A stretch of 33,899 bases of DNA, taken from positions 1-33,899 of the forward strand of contig JAEDKN010000008.1 in the NCBI GenBank assembly GCA_016295795.1, in the 5' to 3' direction. The position numbers and the translations under genes are program-made. How positions within the stretch are numbered: position 1 is the first letter of the stretch; each line of letters begins with the position of its first letter. The notes under the pieces are model-generated. The model did no database searches, was not told where the DNA came from, and saw nothing but the letters and a program-made list of their open reading frames with translations. This DNA is from Bacilli bacterium (GTDB lineage: Bacteria; Bacillota_I; Bacilli_A; RF39; UBA660). This document shows, piece by piece, positions 14,942-25,088 of the stretch.

Positions 14942-14970
14942 ATTATATCACAATTTCGTAAAAAAGTCAA
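14942..14970 (-). promoter_or_regulatory. Strong promoter of the paralogue pair
   Basis: TTGACT (14970-14965), exact 17-bp spacer, TATAAT (14947-14942) with an added TGn extension. The best promoter in the window. Confidence 0.8.
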
Positions 14971-14996
14971 AAAATTCTTATCCCAAATATTAGAAA

Positions 14997-15866
14997 TTAC
15001 TTATCATCTTCTATAGGTTCAATATGAATCATGGCATATTTTATATTCATATCACTATTCAACAAATCATATTCAATTTCATCCATAAGTTCATGTCCTT
15101 CTTTTACAGAAGTACTACCATCAACTAATATTTTTAATACCACTTCGTAATAACTTCCCAATTTAAATAGAGTACATTCTTCTAATATAAACTTTTCATT
15201 ACGATTATTTATTATTTCTTTTACTCTTTCTATTTTTGTTAAATCTTGCTCGCTTTCGCCTATAAGTAACGATAGGTTTTGAAATAGTAATTTTATTCCC
15301 ATAGATAAAATCAATACGCTTATCAAAATAGAACCAATCATATCTGAATATTTAAGAACGTTAATTTTATCATAAAATTGAGACAATATTATAACTACTA
15401 ATACAAGTATAGAAGAATAAACATCAGTATAAGACTCTTTACCAGATGATATCAAAATCATATTATTTATCTCTTTACCTTTTCTTATTAATATATAAGA
15501 TAAAAAATATTTAGTAACTATAGTTATTATTACCACTATAATCAAATAAGGATTAGGAATAGTATCAGTCTTAGAAAAACTATTTTTTAATATAGAAAGT
15601 CCAAGAACTAATATAAAACAACTTATTATAAGGCTAGTTATATATTCAATTTTTCCATGTCCCCTAGGATGTCCGTCATCAGCTGGCTTTTTTGATAGTC
15701 TATTTCCAAATATAGCTACCATATCTGTAATTAAATCAGAAAAAGAATGAATTCCATCTGCAATCAAACTTTTCATATTACTAATAAATCCAAAAACTAT
15801 TTTAAGAACGGACAAAAATAAATTAGAAACCATACTAATCATCATATATTTTGTAGTCTTATCCAT
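14997..15866 (-). CDS. Cation diffusion facilitator (CDF) transporter
   Basis: Membrane exporter of divalent metal ions (Zn, Fe, Mn or Co) driven by proton exchange. 289 residues from ATG 15866, chosen because GAAGG precedes it and it follows the polA stop by 17 bp. Six predicted helices. Signatures: ADGIHSFSDLITD (HxxxD metal site in helix 2), GHPRGHGKIEYI loop, and SSGKESYTDVYSS where the second pair in helix 5 is usually HxxxD; here the His position is not obvious, which may alter metal choice. The C-terminal cytoplasmic domain (about 205-289) ends HIEPIEDD. Confidence 0.92.
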   Translation of the reverse strand: MDKTTKYMMISMVSNLFLSVLKIVFGFISNMKSLIADGIHSFSDLITDMVAIFGNRLSKKPADDGHPRGHGKIEYITSLIISCFILVLGLSILKNSFSKTDTIPNPYLIIVVIITIVTKYFLSYILIRKGKEINNMILISSGKESYTDVYSSILVLVVIILSQFYDKINVLKYSDMIGSILISVLILSMGIKLLFQNLSLLIGESEQDLTKIERVKEIINNRNEKFILEECTLFKLGSYYEVVLKILVDGSTSVKEGHELMDEIEYDLLNSDMNIKYAMIHIEPIEDDK

Positions 15867-15883
15867 TTTATCACTACCTTCTT

Positions 15884-18502
15884 TTACTTTGCTTCGTACC
15901 AATTATTACCCTCATTTATTTCTACTTTTAATGGTACACTTAATTTATATGTATTCTCCATTATATTTGTAACTATTTCTTTTACAGTTTCTTTCTCACT
16001 ATTTAAAACATTAAATACAAGTTCATCATGTACTTGAATTAACATCTTACTCTTCAAACCTAATCTATTGAATTCATTATAAATTTCTATCATTGCTTTT
16101 TTCAAAATATCTGCACTACTTCCCTGTATTGGCGTATTAAGAGCCATTCTTTCTCCCATACTCCTAATCATATAATTTCTATTATTTAATTCTTCTATTA
16201 CTCTTTTTCTATTCATTATGGTTTTAACATACCCACGCTCATGTGCTTCCTTTATAACATTATTCATATATTCTTTTATGCCAGGATAAGTATCTAGATA
16301 ATCATCTATAAATTTTTTCGCACTTTTAACATCTATTTGTAAATCTTCAGAAAGTCCAAAACTACTTATTCCATACAAGATACCAAAATTAACTGCTTTA
16401 GCTTGATATCTCATAGAAGGAGTTACTTTATCTATATCAACTCCAAATATATCGCTTGCAGTCTTCTTATGAATATCCTCTCCACTTACAAACGCCTCAA
16501 TCAAATTTGTAGCATTTGACATATGTGCAAAAATCCTAAGCTCTATTTGTGAATAATCGCTAGATAAAAGAACAGAATTTTCTTCAGGAACAAAAGCTTT
16601 TCTGATAAGTCTTCCTTCTTCTATACGAATAGGAATATTCTGTAAATTAGGATTAGAAGAAGAAAGTCTTCCCGTTCTAGTTAAAGTTTGATTAAAAATT
16701 GTATGAATTCTTCCGTCGGATGCAATCTCATTTAACAATCCAATTGCATAATTTCTATAAAGTTTAAATACTAATCTATATTCCTCTATCTTATCTATGA
16801 TAGGATGATATTTTGAAACCTTATCCAATATATCTTTACTTGTAGAAAAATTATTATCTTTAACTTTTTTAGGATAAGGAATTCCAAGTTTTACAAATAA
16901 TATTTCACCAAGTTGTTTTGGAGATGCTATATTAAATTCTTCTCCTGCTAGAGAATATATATCCTCTGTTAGCTTCTTCATTCTATCCTCAAGTTCAATA
17001 CTAGTTTTTTCTAAGAAATCCTTATTTATTTTAACCCCAGTAATTTCCATATCAGCAAGAACATAAGATAATGGCATTTCTATATCACTAAATAAATACA
17101 TTGCATCTTCTTCTTTTAATTTATTAATAAATTCTTCTTTAGTATCATAGATAAATTTAGCCTTTTTCATAACATTTTCTATAATAATTTCATCACTTGG
17201 CATTTTAAGCTTATTATCACTTCCAAATTCGTTTTCATAAAACATTACATCACTACCATTATTATTCATAATGTATGCAATATCATCTTTAACATTTTGG
17301 TTAAGCAAATAACTAGCAATCATCAAATCATAAAAACACTTATCCACTTTAATATTATTATAACTAAATGAAACTAAAACTTTTTTTATATCATAGGTAA
17401 ATATATTAAATCCTGTGTTTAAAAGCTCCTTGTTTTCCTTTAAAAAATCATATGGTATATAATAATTTTCATCTCCATTATATATACCTACCCCAATTAT
17501 CTTTGATTTATGATAATTATATCCAAAAAGTTCTAGATAAAGAGCATAGTCTTTACTAATCTTAAAATCTTTTATATCGGTTAATATCTTATATGAAATC
17601 TTATTCTCTACAGGTGCTTCTGATTTTAGATTTTCCTTTTTGATATCCAATTTCTTAATAAGAGAATAAAATTCTAATTCTTCTAGTATTTCTATATAAC
17701 TTAGTGCATCTACTCCATTATATTTAATCTTTTCAAAATCAGTATCTATAGGCACATCTTTATATATTGTCGCAAGATCATAACTCATATAAGCCTTTTC
17801 TTTATCGTTAAGAAGTTTTTCTTTAAGTTTACCTTTTATATTATCAATGTTTTCATATATACCATCAAGAGTTTTATATTCTTTAAGTAAACTAATCGCA
17901 GTCTTTTCTCCAATTCCTTTTACTCCAGGAATATTATCTGAAGGATCTCCCATCAAAGCCTTCAAATCTACCATTCTAGCTGGTTCAATGCCATAAGTAT
18001 TTAAAAATTCTTCATGAGTCATTCTAATATATCCAACTTGTTTTAGTAATTTCACTTCTGTTTCATCTGTAATTAGTTGAAGTAAATCCTTATCACTACT
18101 TATAATTGTAGAAAAAAATTCCGGATCTTCCTCGGTCTTTTTAGAAAACGTTCCAATAATATCATCGGCTTCATAATTATCTATTTCAAGACAAGACATA
18201 CCAAGAGCTCTTACTATTTTTTTAGCAACAGGAAATTGAACTTTTAACTCATCTGGAGTTTCACCTCTACCACCTTTGTAATCATCATATTTTTCATGAC
18301 GAAAAGTTTTTCCTTTATCAAAAGCTACCATAACATATTCAGGTTCTTCTTCATTTATTATTTTATTTAGCATATTTATAAGACCATATAATGCATTTGT
18401 AGGAAAGCCTTTAGAATTCTTCATAGTATTACCATTATATGCAGTTGCATAATAGCTCCTAAAAAGGATATTATTTCCATCAATTAAAACTACTTTCTTC
18501 AT
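15884..18502 (-). CDS. polA: DNA polymerase I
   Basis: Repair and Okazaki-fragment polymerase, 872 residues from ATG 18502 (MKKVVLIDGNNILF), with GAGGA at good spacing; the ATG two codons earlier is too close to it. The N-terminal 5'-3' exonuclease (1-280) keeps the acidic sites (DNYEADDIIGT; GDPSDNIPGVKGIGEKTA). The middle 3'-5' exonuclease region has lost its DxE motif (YLELFG), as in many Firmicutes, so proofreading is probably absent. The polymerase domain has DYSQIELRIFAH (motif A), RYQAKAVNFGILYG (motif B) and QVHDELVF (motif C). Complete and conserved. Confidence 0.97.
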   Translation of the reverse strand: MKKVVLIDGNNILFRSYYATAYNGNTMKNSKGFPTNALYGLINMLNKIINEEEPEYVMVAFDKGKTFRHEKYDDYKGGRGETPDELKVQFPVAKKIVRALGMSCLEIDNYEADDIIGTFSKKTEEDPEFFSTIISSDKDLLQLITDETEVKLLKQVGYIRMTHEEFLNTYGIEPARMVDLKALMGDPSDNIPGVKGIGEKTAISLLKEYKTLDGIYENIDNIKGKLKEKLLNDKEKAYMSYDLATIYKDVPIDTDFEKIKYNGVDALSYIEILEELEFYSLIKKLDIKKENLKSEAPVENKISYKILTDIKDFKISKDYALYLELFGYNYHKSKIIGVGIYNGDENYYIPYDFLKENKELLNTGFNIFTYDIKKVLVSFSYNNIKVDKCFYDLMIASYLLNQNVKDDIAYIMNNNGSDVMFYENEFGSDNKLKMPSDEIIIENVMKKAKFIYDTKEEFINKLKEEDAMYLFSDIEMPLSYVLADMEITGVKINKDFLEKTSIELEDRMKKLTEDIYSLAGEEFNIASPKQLGEILFVKLGIPYPKKVKDNNFSTSKDILDKVSKYHPIIDKIEEYRLVFKLYRNYAIGLLNEIASDGRIHTIFNQTLTRTGRLSSSNPNLQNIPIRIEEGRLIRKAFVPEENSVLLSSDYSQIELRIFAHMSNATNLIEAFVSGEDIHKKTASDIFGVDIDKVTPSMRYQAKAVNFGILYGISSFGLSEDLQIDVKSAKKFIDDYLDTYPGIKEYMNNVIKEAHERGYVKTIMNRKRVIEELNNRNYMIRSMGERMALNTPIQGSSADILKKAMIEIYNEFNRLGLKSKMLIQVHDELVFNVLNSEKETVKEIVTNIMENTYKLSVPLKVEINEGNNWYEAK

Positions 18503-18520
18503 ATACATCCTCTTTTCTAA

Positions 18521-18549
18521 TCTATAAATTTCTATTTAAAGTATATCAA
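18521..18549 (-). promoter_or_regulatory. Promoter of polA
   Basis: TTGATA (18549-18544), 17-bp spacer, TATAGA (18526-18521), just after the upstream terminator and about 20 bp before the polA start. Confidence 0.6.
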
Positions 18550-18580
18550 AAAAATAAGTACCAGTCTATAACTAGTACTT
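18547..18580 (-). terminator. Terminator of the repeat-protein gene
   Basis: AAGTACTAGT pairs with ACTGGTACTT (one wobble) around a TATAG loop, followed by ATTTTTTT on the minus strand, 12 bp after the stop at 18592. Confidence 0.85.
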
Positions 18581-18591
18581 AATATATAATT

Positions 18592-20370
18592 CTAATATTG
18601 ATATTTATAAGTATTGGTTTTTTTATAATCTACTTGATTTTTACAACTAGAATCTGTATACAAATATATTTTTCCACTTCTATTAGGAAAAGCTTTGGTA
18701 AGCGACAAACTAAAAGTTAACGTCTTTCCTTTATCTATTGCCCTACATGGTGATAAAGATGCTTCATAATATTTGAAACCGATAAATCTAAAATAATGTC
18801 TAAAACTTCCTGTGTGTGAAAAACTTATTTTTACTTCAGTAGGCTTTTTATAAGTCAAAATAGAAGGTTGAGTTATTTTTAAAGTTCCAGCTCCACTAGG
18901 CTTACTGTAGGTATATGTTTTAGTTTGTTTCCTATCTACTTGATTTTTACACTTTTTATCATTGAATAATTTTATAATAGAATATCGTTTTGAATTATTA
19001 GAGTCAACATCTAATGTAAAACTTTTTACCTCTCCCTTATTTATTGGAGAACATTCCTGTACATATCCTGATTTCCCATTATTATAATTTGTGAATGTAT
19101 AATAAAGTGTACTACTTCCTGTATGCGAAAACTTTATTGTAACTACTGCGTTTTTTGTATATTTAGTTGCAGAAGGTTCTGTAAGTGTTAGTTTGTCAGC
19201 TGTATAATAATAGGTTTTAGTATATTTACTATCTAATCTCTTGTTAGTACTACACTTTGAATCACTATATAAAGCGATGAAAGAGTAACGACTAGACAAA
19301 GTTGAATTAACATCCAATGTAAATGACTTTACTTCACCTTTCTTTATTGGAATACAATTTGTCTCATTATATGAAAGTGATGAATTATTATAATTCTTAA
19401 AGTTATAATAAAGTGTGGTGTTCCCTGAATGTGACACCTTTATTTGAACCTTAGTCGCAGTAGTATACTTTATTGTTGATGGTTCTTGAATATTCAATTT
19501 TGCTGATGAAGATGAATTTCCTTCATTATGTACAGAAGGTTTTTGATAATAATATGTCTTAGTTTTTTTGGTATCTAGTAAATTACTACACTTTGAATCG
19601 CTATATAGGTATATTACAGAATTACGAATTTGTGTATTACTATTAACATCTAACGTAAATGACTTTACTTCACCTTTCTTTATTGGAATACAATTTTGCT
19701 CAGTATATGTAGCAGATGAACCATTATAATTTTTAAATTTATAGTAAAGCGTGTTATTAGATGTATGTGAAACCTTTATCGAAACTTTTGTTGGATTATT
19801 ATATATTGTTGTTGATGGTTCTTGAACCTTCAATGTTGCATTTGACCAATTAACCGTATAATCTTTATAAGCCCAACCTATAGATTTATTGGAATACCAT
19901 CCTGATGGCTTCCAAGAATCTGGATTTCCATTAACTTTATCGTTTGCTCCAGTTGTCCATTTTACTAAAATTCTATAATTTTCAGGATTATATTTTTGCT
20001 TTTTAAAGCAGATTTTCTCACTCTTTACCCCATCATTATAATGATTTTTATTAACTATTCTGTTTGAACCATACCCACCTGAGGTTGTAGATTTGTAATA
20101 TACATGAATTCTCCAATATTTAGCATTAGTTGGAGCATAGACAGTATAACAATTTGTACCACTATTTGCTATGACAAACCTATTCGCTTGAGCGTTTTTA
20201 TTAGTACCCTCTATATCTTTAGATTTAAAACTACTTACTACTAAATATGTTGCCGTTCCAACTAATAATACAGCAATTATGCAAATTGATATCATGAAAA
20301 CTTTTCTTTTTCTCAGTATTTCATTAGAAGGACGACCTACTCCATTTTTGAATAACTTCACATTACTCAC
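18592..20370 (-). CDS. Membrane-anchored surface protein with four ~97-residue repeats
   Basis: 592 residues. Short cytoplasmic N-terminus with GRPSNEILRKRK (12-23), one membrane helix (about 24-46), then an extracellular part. A first domain (about 62-172) with aromatic-rich IHVYYKS and WKPSGWYSNKS looks like a carbohydrate-binding or starch-binding type module. Four tandem repeats follow (about 178-276, 290-389, 392-489, 496-592): EPS...V.I..SHTG..TLYY.F, then C.PI.KGEVKSFTLDV, and YSDSKC...TKTYYY. Each repeat has two Cys, possibly a disulphide. Probably beta-sandwich stalks; adhesion or wall binding is inference. ATG 20370 has AAAGG upstream. Own promoter and terminator, so a single-gene unit. 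Confidence 0.85.
   Translation of the reverse strand: MSNVKLFKNGVGRPSNEILRKRKVFMISICIIAVLLVGTATYLVVSSFKSKDIEGTNKNAQANRFVIANSGTNCYTVYAPTNAKYWRIHVYYKSTTSGGYGSNRIVNKNHYNDGVKSEKICFKKQKYNPENYRILVKWTTGANDKVNGNPDSWKPSGWYSNKSIGWAYKDYTVNWSNATLKVQEPSTTIYNNPTKVSIKVSHTSNNTLYYKFKNYNGSSATYTEQNCIPIKKGEVKSFTLDVNSNTQIRNSVIYLYSDSKCSNLLDTKKTKTYYYQKPSVHNEGNSSSSAKLNIQEPSTIKYTTATKVQIKVSHSGNTTLYYNFKNYNNSSLSYNETNCIPIKKGEVKSFTLDVNSTLSSRYSFIALYSDSKCSTNKRLDSKYTKTYYYTADKLTLTEPSATKYTKNAVVTIKFSHTGSSTLYYTFTNYNNGKSGYVQECSPINKGEVKSFTLDVDSNNSKRYSIIKLFNDKKCKNQVDRKQTKTYTYSKPSGAGTLKITQPSILTYKKPTEVKISFSHTGSFRHYFRFIGFKYYEASLSPCRAIDKGKTLTFSLSLTKAFPNRSGKIYLYTDSSCKNQVDYKKTNTYKYQY
19321..19696. repeat. Near-identical DNA blocks inside the repeat protein
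   Basis: A 40-bp block is identical at 19321-19360 and 19657-19696, encoding the CIPIKKGEVKSFTLDV part of repeats 2 and 1. The repeats further downstream are more diverged, so the first two were duplicated or gene-converted most recently. Confidence 0.85.
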
Positions 20371-20393
20371 TACCTTTCTTATATTATGACAAA

Positions 20394-20423
20394 ATTATAC
20401 CCCTCTCCCAGAGCATTTTTCAA
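20394..20423 (-). promoter_or_regulatory. Promoter of the repeat-protein gene
   Basis: TTGAAA (20423-20418), 18-bp spacer with an unusually G-rich stretch (GGGAGAGGGG), TATAAT (20399-20394). A leader of about 20 bases leads to the start. Confidence 0.7.
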
Positions 20424-20470
20424 CCATTTTTTGTTAACTTCCGGAAAACTTTACACATGATACGTAAAGT

Positions 20471-20491
20471 AAAAAAAGAGCTTTCGCTCTT
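20471..20491 (-). terminator. Terminator of polC
   Basis: AAGAGC-GAAA-GCTCTT hairpin with a GNRA-type loop and a T-run. It overlaps the polC stop codon (20492-20490). Confidence 0.9.
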
Positions 20492-23400
20492 AAAACAAAC
20501 TTAATTGACTTGATTCAGGTAATCCCTCTAACATTTTCATAGAACGCATTTTTTCTATTAAAGTACCAGATACCTTACATCTCATTTGTAAATCTTCAAT
20601 ACTAATGAATTCTTGCTTTTCTCTTTCATCTACTATATTGTTAGCAACCGTATCACCCAAACCATCTATAGTTCTAAATGATGGAATTAATGTGGAGTTA
20701 TCTTCATCAACAATAAATTTACTAGCTTGACTCTTCTGTAAATCAACATTTGCAAATTTTATTCCTCTTGCAGTTGCTTCCAAAGCAATTTCCAAAGTAG
20801 AGAGAATATTACTTTCTTTATTTGATGCTTCATAACCTTTAAGTTTAATATCTTCCATCCTATTCCTAATTGCATCGTAGCCTTTTGCCATAACTTCAAT
20901 ATCAAAATCATCACTACGAACAGAAAAATAAGTAGCATAATAATATATTGGCTTATAAACTTTAAACCATGCAATCCTGATTGCACTCATTACATATGCA
21001 CAAGCGTGAGCTTTTGGAAACATGTACTTTATTTTATGACAAGATTCTATATACCACTCTGGTATATTTTTTTCTCTCATTTTTGCTTCCCATTTTTTCC
21101 ATCCTTCTGGATCTTTTGAAGGTCTTCCTTTACGAACAAATTCCATTATCTTAAAAGCATCTATTGGTTCAAGTCCATTATACATAAGATATACCATTAT
21201 ATCATCACGACATCCAATAACTTCTTTAAATGGTACTACTTTATTTTTTATAAGTTCACTAGCATTTCCAGCCCATACATCAGTACCATGAGAAAGACCT
21301 GATATTTTAACAAGTTCAGCAAAAGTCTTTGGTTTAGTTTCAACCAACATATTTATAACAAATTTTGTTCCAAGTTCTGGAAGTCCTAAAGTTCCAGTTG
21401 GACACATAATTTGTTCTTCTGTTACCCCTAAAGCCTCAGGTGAAGAAAGCAAACTTATTACCTTTTTATCATCCATTGGCAATGTTGTAACATCTATTCC
21501 AGATAAGTCTTGTAACATTCTAAGTATTGTAGGATCATCGTGTCCTAGTATATCAAGTTTTAATACATCCTGATCTATTGCATGATAATCAAAGTGGGTT
21601 GTTCGCCACAATGCCTCAGTATCTCCCGCAGGGTATTGATAAGGAGTAAAATCATATACATCCATATATCCTGGAATAACAACTATTCCACCAGGATGTT
21701 GACCAGTTGTCCTTTTAACTCCTGTACATCCCATCGCAATTCTCTCAATTTCAGCCGTTCTCATATTTGTAATATTTTTATCCTCTAGATAACCTCTTAC
21801 AAAACCAAATGCAGTTTTATCTGCAACTGTACCAATAGTTCCAGCACGATATACATTATCAACTCCAAATAATACCTTAGTATACTCATGTGCCTTCCAC
21901 TGATATTCTCCAGAAAAGTTCAAATCTATATCGGGAACTTTATCAGCATTAAATCCCAAGAAGGTCGCAAAAGGCATATCCTGCCCCTCTTTTCCTAATT
22001 TTTCACCACAGTTAGGGCAATCCATATCTGGCAAATCATATCCACTTGAATAATCACTTCCAAGCGCTTTACCATCGATTTCAAAAATACTAGTTTTACA
22101 CTTTCTACAAAGATAATGTGCAGGCAGTGGGTTAACTTCAGTTATTCCCATCATAGTTGCTACAAAACTTGATCCTACAGAACCACGTGAACCAACCAAA
22201 TATCCATCATCATTACTTTTCTTAACAAGCTTCTGTGCAATAAGATATATTACATCAAATCCTCCACCTATTACACCACCTAAAGTTTTCTTAAGCTTCT
22301 TATTTAGTTCATCTTCACTCAACTGTTCATCGTTATGTTTCTTCAAATCATTCAAGACAAGTTCTTCAACCGCTTCTTTTCCTTTTAATATAACTTCATG
22401 TAATCTTTTAAATGATTCTTCTTCAAAAGCTTCATCGCTGAAATTTTCCTCTTTTAAGTTATTCTTTATAGCATTTAATACCGCATCACCATATAATTCT
22501 TTAGCAATTCTCTCTTCTATATTTATAGGAAGTGGTTCTCCATACATATCACGAGCTTTATTATATACAAGTTCAGTAACTGTCTCCACAGATTTATCTA
22601 TTTTAGGAGAAAAAGGAACTCCACCAGTTTCAATAATAACCTCTATTATATCGATCATATCTGCAATTTTATTAGGATTTTCTATCACTATTTCATGCCT
22701 TAAATCATCGTCCAAGAAAGAAAAGTCATTCATCATTTCAGTAGTAGTTCTAAAATGCATACTAGGAATATCTGTTATATTACTCCTATTTAATGGATGC
22801 CTTCCTCCGCCAGGAACTTTTTGATTAATTATGATTTCTCTGAAAATCTTATCTTTTTCTAACAAGTGATGTGAATCACTTGTAGCAACAATTATCTTAC
22901 CAGCTTCTTTAGTAAGTCTAATAACTTTTTCAATGTGTTCTATAAGTTCTTCATTTGAACTGAAATCGCTCATTTGAATTAAATGATTATAGCAACTACA
23001 TGGCTGAACTTCAACATAATCATAAAAGTTAATTATATTTATCATTTCTTCATCGGTTTTACTGCGTGATTCTTGAAAAACCTCAGATAGATAACATCCA
23101 CTACCAATAAGCAGTCCTTCTCTTAAGTTATTTAGTTCGCTTCTAAGAATTCTTGCGGTACCTTTATAAAAATACTTAGTGTTTGCATAACTAATTATCT
23201 TAAACAAATTTTTTAATCCTACTTTATTTTTTACTAATATGTTAACGTGATAACTTTTACCATATTTATATATTTCATCTTTAGAAACGAGCTTGTTCAT
23301 ATCATTTATAGTTTCTAAATTATTGTTATTAAGTTTCTTCATCATTTTGTGAAACACAAGAGCTGTTGCTTCTGCATCATAATCACCTCGATGATGTGAA

Positions 23401-25079
23401 TCTTCATCAAATAAAACATCGTATCTTTTAACAAGAGCAGATAAAGAATGCCTTGCATAAGTATTGTCTAATACTCTAGATAACTCCAAAGTATCTATGA
23501 CAGTATTTTTAAATTCTCCTAAATTATACTTTGAATAAGCCATTTCCAAGAAAGATGTATCAAATTTTGCATTATGTGCAACCATTGGATTATCTCCAAA
23601 CCATTCTATGAATCTCTTAATTACAGTTTCTTCATCATCCTTACCTTTCAACATTTCATCAGTGATTCCTGTAACGTCTGTAATCTTTGACGGAAGCGGT
23701 CTTTTTGGATCTATAAGCTCAGAAAACTTATCTATTATTTCACCACCAAATAATTTAACCGCACCAACTTCTATTATAGAATCTCCCCCAGCAGCATTAA
23801 AACCAGTTGTTTCAAAGTCAAAAACAACATAAGTATTATCAAATAAATTACTGTCATTTCCTCTTATTACAATATCAACAGAATCATCTATTAAAGTAAG
23901 TTCTGTTCCATATATTGCTTTAAATGGTTCTTCTGTTTCTCCTAAAGATGAATTAATATCACATATAGCATGATAAACATCCGGAAAAGATTGGCAACCA
24001 TCGTGATCAGTTATCGCAACAGCTTTGTGTCCGAAGCTCCTAGCAAGCTTTATCAATGATTTTGCATCGCTTATCCCGTCCATTTGACTCATTTGAGTAT
24101 GAGCGTGTAATTCTACTCTTTTCTCTTCATAATCATCTTTAACTTTTACTTCTTTTGATTCTATAGAGTTAATATCTCTTATATTTAATACTACTTCGCC
24201 ACCAGAATACTTATCGATTTTAGTACTTCCTCTTACCTTCAACCAATTACCACTTTTACAAGCCTTCTTCAATGAAGAAAACTCCTCTTCATCGCGAGAA
24301 AACACCTTACAATAAATACTATCTGTATAATCAGTCAACTTTATAGTTAAGATTTTAAATGCTTTACTAGCTGGTTCAAACTCTTCAGTACCAAAGACAA
24401 CTCCCTCTATTGTTACTGATTCTTCTTCACCAATAATACTCTTAATTGATACACTGTTATCTCTTATTACTCGTCCTTTTATAGTATCTTCGTTAACTTC
24501 TTTTTTCTCATATTTAGGCTTAAATGAATTTTCCTTTTGTTCTTCTTTTTTTGTCTCGATTGGTTTTACTTCAATTTTCAACTCATTATCTATTTGTTGT
24601 TTTATAATATCTCTTTCTTCTTCAGAAATAGCTATGGAAAGTTCAATATCAAAGCCTCTTTTCTCAAGATAATCCTGTATTCTTGGAAGATATTTTTCTA
24701 ATATACTATTTTCAAATTCATGTGCTGCTTTTATAAAATATTTATCATTATCTATAACTAAATTTTCTTCAAATATTTCAAGCATAGCCTTTTCTTTTCC
24801 TAATATTTGAATAATATTTTTATATTCACTTAATAATTTCTGTAAATCTATTTTATCAACAATTAAGTATAAATTTATTTCTGAGATATTAAAAAAATCT
24901 TTAAAAGATCTTTCTAATTCATTATAAGCTTTAGACGATAAATTACTCTTGTTATGTATAACAATATCTATTTTTTCTTTGCTTGCATTAACTTTTTCTA
25001 CTCTTCCATCTTCAAATTCAGAAAAATAATCTTTATTATAATTAATTCTATTTAAAATTTCTTCTAATTTTGAATCCAT
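20490..25079 (-). CDS. polC: DNA polymerase III alpha subunit, PolC type
   Basis: Main replicative polymerase of low-GC Gram-positives with built-in proofreading. 1529 residues, somewhat longer than the usual ~1440. Order: N-terminal domain, OB-fold (about 205-310), PHP domain (ELHAHTQMSQMDG; AITDHDGC), DEDDh exonuclease inserted in the PHP (YVVFDFETTGF; AHNAKFDTSF; HHRGDYDAEA), second PHP part (SDSHHL), zinc site (CRKCKTS... CPNCGEK), and polymerase core with GSRGSVGSS, the catalytic acidic motif VPDIDLNFSGEYQ, and GVKRTTGQHPGG. A complete set of motifs. ATG 25079 with GGGAGG upstream. Ends in a strong terminator. Confidence 0.98.
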   Translation of the reverse strand: MDSKLEEILNRINYNKDYFSEFEDGRVEKVNASKEKIDIVIHNKSNLSSKAYNELERSFKDFFNISEINLYLIVDKIDLQKLLSEYKNIIQILGKEKAMLEIFEENLVIDNDKYFIKAAHEFENSILEKYLPRIQDYLEKRGFDIELSIAISEEERDIIKQQIDNELKIEVKPIETKKEEQKENSFKPKYEKKEVNEDTIKGRVIRDNSVSIKSIIGEEESVTIEGVVFGTEEFEPASKAFKILTIKLTDYTDSIYCKVFSRDEEEFSSLKKACKSGNWLKVRGSTKIDKYSGGEVVLNIRDINSIESKEVKVKDDYEEKRVELHAHTQMSQMDGISDAKSLIKLARSFGHKAVAITDHDGCQSFPDVYHAICDINSSLGETEEPFKAIYGTELTLIDDSVDIVIRGNDSNLFDNTYVVFDFETTGFNAAGGDSIIEVGAVKLFGGEIIDKFSELIDPKRPLPSKITDVTGITDEMLKGKDDEETVIKRFIEWFGDNPMVAHNAKFDTSFLEMAYSKYNLGEFKNTVIDTLELSRVLDNTYARHSLSALVKRYDVLFDEDSHHRGDYDAEATALVFHKMMKKLNNNNLETINDMNKLVSKDEIYKYGKSYHVNILVKNKVGLKNLFKIISYANTKYFYKGTARILRSELNNLREGLLIGSGCYLSEVFQESRSKTDEEMINIINFYDYVEVQPCSCYNHLIQMSDFSSNEELIEHIEKVIRLTKEAGKIIVATSDSHHLLEKDKIFREIIINQKVPGGGRHPLNRSNITDIPSMHFRTTTEMMNDFSFLDDDLRHEIVIENPNKIADMIDIIEVIIETGGVPFSPKIDKSVETVTELVYNKARDMYGEPLPINIEERIAKELYGDAVLNAIKNNLKEENFSDEAFEEESFKRLHEVILKGKEAVEELVLNDLKKHNDEQLSEDELNKKLKKTLGGVIGGGFDVIYLIAQKLVKKSNDDGYLVGSRGSVGSSFVATMMGITEVNPLPAHYLCRKCKTSIFEIDGKALGSDYSSGYDLPDMDCPNCGEKLGKEGQDMPFATFLGFNADKVPDIDLNFSGEYQWKAHEYTKVLFGVDNVYRAGTIGTVADKTAFGFVRGYLEDKNITNMRTAEIERIAMGCTGVKRTTGQHPGGIVVIPGYMDVYDFTPYQYPAGDTEALWRTTHFDYHAIDQDVLKLDILGHDDPTILRMLQDLSGIDVTTLPMDDKKVISLLSSPEALGVTEEQIMCPTGTLGLPELGTKFVINMLVETKPKTFAELVKISGLSHGTDVWAGNASELIKNKVVPFKEVIGCRDDIMVYLMYNGLEPIDAFKIMEFVRKGRPSKDPEGWKKWEAKMREKNIPEWYIESCHKIKYMFPKAHACAYVMSAIRIAWFKVYKPIYYYATYFSVRSDDFDIEVMAKGYDAIRNRMEDIKLKGYEASNKESNILSTLEIALEATARGIKFANVDLQKSQASKFIVDEDNSTLIPSFRTIDGLGDTVANNIVDEREKQEFISIEDLQMRCKVSGTLIEKMRSMKMLEGLPESSQLSLF

Positions 25080-25088
25080 AAAACCTCC

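Noticed and set aside
18900..19800. CRISPR-like regular repeats
   Set aside because: The repeat unit is about 300 bp, in frame and coding; it is a protein repeat.
20759..20986. Short minus-strand ORF inside polC
   Set aside because: Shadow of the polC coding frame with no ribosome binding site or recognisable motif.
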